DNA of 64,000 bases from Polydactylus sextarius. Taxonomy: Eukaryota; Chordata; Actinopteri; Polynemidae. The notes under the pieces are model-generated. The model saw only the letters and a program-made list of their open reading frames with translations. It ran no database searches and had not been told where the DNA came from. The translations under genes and the position numbers were made by a program. The DNA is taken from the NCBI GenBank assembly GCA_016801845.1, contig CM028914.1:5875501-5939500 (forward strand). Direction: 5' to 3'. Below, piece by piece: positions 62,762-64,000 of this stretch (position 1 is its first letter; each line of letters starts with the position of its first letter).

Positions 62762-62918
62762 CGCACACACTGATGGAACAGCCATCAGAGCCAAACTATT
62801 GTTTGTTATTTTGCCTGAGGATACTTCAAGGCACAGACCGGACGAGCCAGAAATCGAACCACTGACCTTCCAATTAGTGGACGACCTCTCTCTAACTCCT
62901 GAACCACTGCCGCCCTGT
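62762..62918 (-). repeat. tRNA-derived SINE
   Basis: On the minus strand it starts GGCGGCAGTGGTTCAGGAGT and carries an A-box-like TGGTTCAGGAG (62896-62906) and a B-box-like GGTTCGATTTC (62850-62860), spaced as in Pol III type 2 promoters. Then come 'GGCTCGTCCGGTCTGTGCC', 'TCCTCAGGCAAAATA' and 'GATGGCTGTTCCATCAGTG'. This is the order of a recalled teleost SINE with 'TCGTCCACTAATCGGAAGGT' between the boxes; the corresponding word here is GTCGTCCACTAATTGGAAGG. The B box is slightly degraded. Confidence 0.75.
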
Positions 62919-64000
62919 GTTTCATTCATATTTTATTCTTCTAGATTCAACCAAAATTGGTGTCTTAAGAAATAAATACGTCTATTTTGTTCTTCAGACT
63001 TGCTCAGTGACTGAGCTGTGAAAGCTGAATGCATCTAGTATGGACACACAAGCAACGGGCTACATTCGTTAATAGCCACTGTGCAGAAAAATCAAGTGTA
63101 GTTATTAAGTTTATTTAACCCTACACCACTTTGATAAAGATTTAAAAAGGTTTTAGAATTCATGAACAGCCTTGAGAAAATGTTTTATAAAGGTTTTTGA
63201 TGTGGATCTAAAAATTTTAATCCCTTTCTCTGAAAATAATGTCTGAATCTTTGGTGTTAATCACTATGAGTGTATCATCAGCTGCAAATTCCCACGATTT
63301 AGATCTGGTGGAAGGAGATCCTAACTAGTTTGCTTCAACAAAAATAGTGCTATATTATTGGTCAACACAATCAGAGGGTAAGAAGACAAGGAATACATCC
63401 AATTTGTACCTGGAAACTGTTCATCATGGAGCTCTGTCAGGGTCTGTTCATCTTGATATTGATCTGGAGCACCTATCAGGAGGCCTTAGTGGGCTGTGTA
63501 CATGAATGTCTGCTGTTCATGTGCGGACATTTAGGGTAGGATGCTGCCATCGGATGAGCTTACTGCAGTGGATGGCTGGTTCTGATGAGATCTTACCATG
63601 AATTGAAGAAATGAATTGGTCCAGAGTTCACATAAAAGCAGTCTGAGACTATCCTTTCGTGGTGGACATGAAAGCGGCTGTTTTGTTGGGGTAAAGGAGG
63701 GTTAATGCTCCAGGGTTTGGTTCAATCTAACTGAATAAAGTTGGTGTGAATGCACATGAGGAGTGCATTGTGCTTAAAAAAAATCTAACTGTATTCCATT
63801 ATGCATTGTTTAATCATTTAATAGAAAATGTAACCTTGCTTTTTGCTAACATGCATTGTTTAATCATGAAGAGGAGAACTTGTTGTACTGTTGAAAAAAA
63901 TCATCAGCAGAGTGTTTACCAGAAATGAATATGTGTGTGGTCTGATAACAAAAAGCTGTTCTGGCAGTGGAGCACCAGCACGTGGGACATTCTGTAACCA
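62919..64000. other. Unassigned non-coding sequence
   Basis: No gene recognised up to the window edge. 63420-63740 looks non-random and may be part of an uncharacterised repeat, but I cannot place it. The only clear structure is the pair of direct repeats near 63801. Confidence 0.5.
63801..63867 (+). repeat. Two exact 17-bp direct repeats, 50 bp apart
   Basis: ATGCATTGTTTAATCAT occurs at 63801-63817 and 63851-63867. It contains ATGCAT and TTTAATCA, which resemble POU- and homeodomain-type words. Confidence 0.9.

Noticed and set aside
1..64000. CRISPR arrays, operons, prophage or bacterial-type genes
   Set aside because: No regularly spaced identical repeats with unique spacers, no gene-dense coding blocks, and clear vertebrate repeat content.

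Overview
The window looks like non-coding chromosomal DNA from a teleost fish, probably a percomorph. It is AT-rich by eye, full of long poly(A)/poly(T) runs and microsatellites, and no reading frame on either strand exceeds 147 codons. There are no operons, Shine-Dalgarno-led genes, rRNAs or intact tRNAs. The teleost assignment rests on repeats I recognise from fish genomes: a TcMar-ISRm11-type Tc1/mariner transposon, PIF/Harbinger-like and hAT-like non-autonomous elements, tRNA-headed SINEs, and four truncated 3' ends of one fish non-LTR retrotransposon family. I cannot name the species or the neighbouring gene. The window could be intergenic or inside a very long intron.

Layout: 1-8.6 kb is mostly unassigned sequence, with one degenerate interspersed repeat (3351-3460) and one odd reading frame (1912-2139, minus). 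8.6-11.7 kb holds two diverged copies of a 'CCTCTAGGGGGCAG' repeat and a scrambled, locally duplicated LINE 3' end. 14.2 kb has a hAT-like fragment and 19.7-20.6 kb a Harbinger-like element with an internal hairpin. 23.6 kb has a plus-strand LINE tail. 24.30-25.76 kb is the best-preserved mobile element, a 1,459-bp Tc1/mariner-type element with terminal inverted repeats, a TA duplication on each side and a decayed transposase gene. 27.6-35.2 kb carries SINE and LINE fragments and a strong 24/25-nt hairpin (28569-28622).

38.9-44.1 kb is the most repeat-dense part. It contains a hAT-like piece, a (GT)9 run, a tRNA-derived SINE, a degenerate array of about 40-bp units (40861-41570) and an 809-bp Harbinger-type MITE with TAA duplications, flanked by pieces of another repeat family. 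48.0 kb has the fourth LINE tail. 48.5-60.9 kb is largely unassigned, apart from a 15-bp perfect hairpin and a one-nucleotide-loop G-quadruplex motif. 60.9-62.9 kb has two more SINE-type elements.

I do not see genes working together here, nor an undescribed protein system. What is worth a second look is structural: local duplications, hairpins, the 40-bp array, the nested MITE, a CTCF-like site and a few stretches that might be conserved non-coding elements. Family names come from recalled consensus sequences, not from a search; all boundaries without a stated target-site duplication are approximate.
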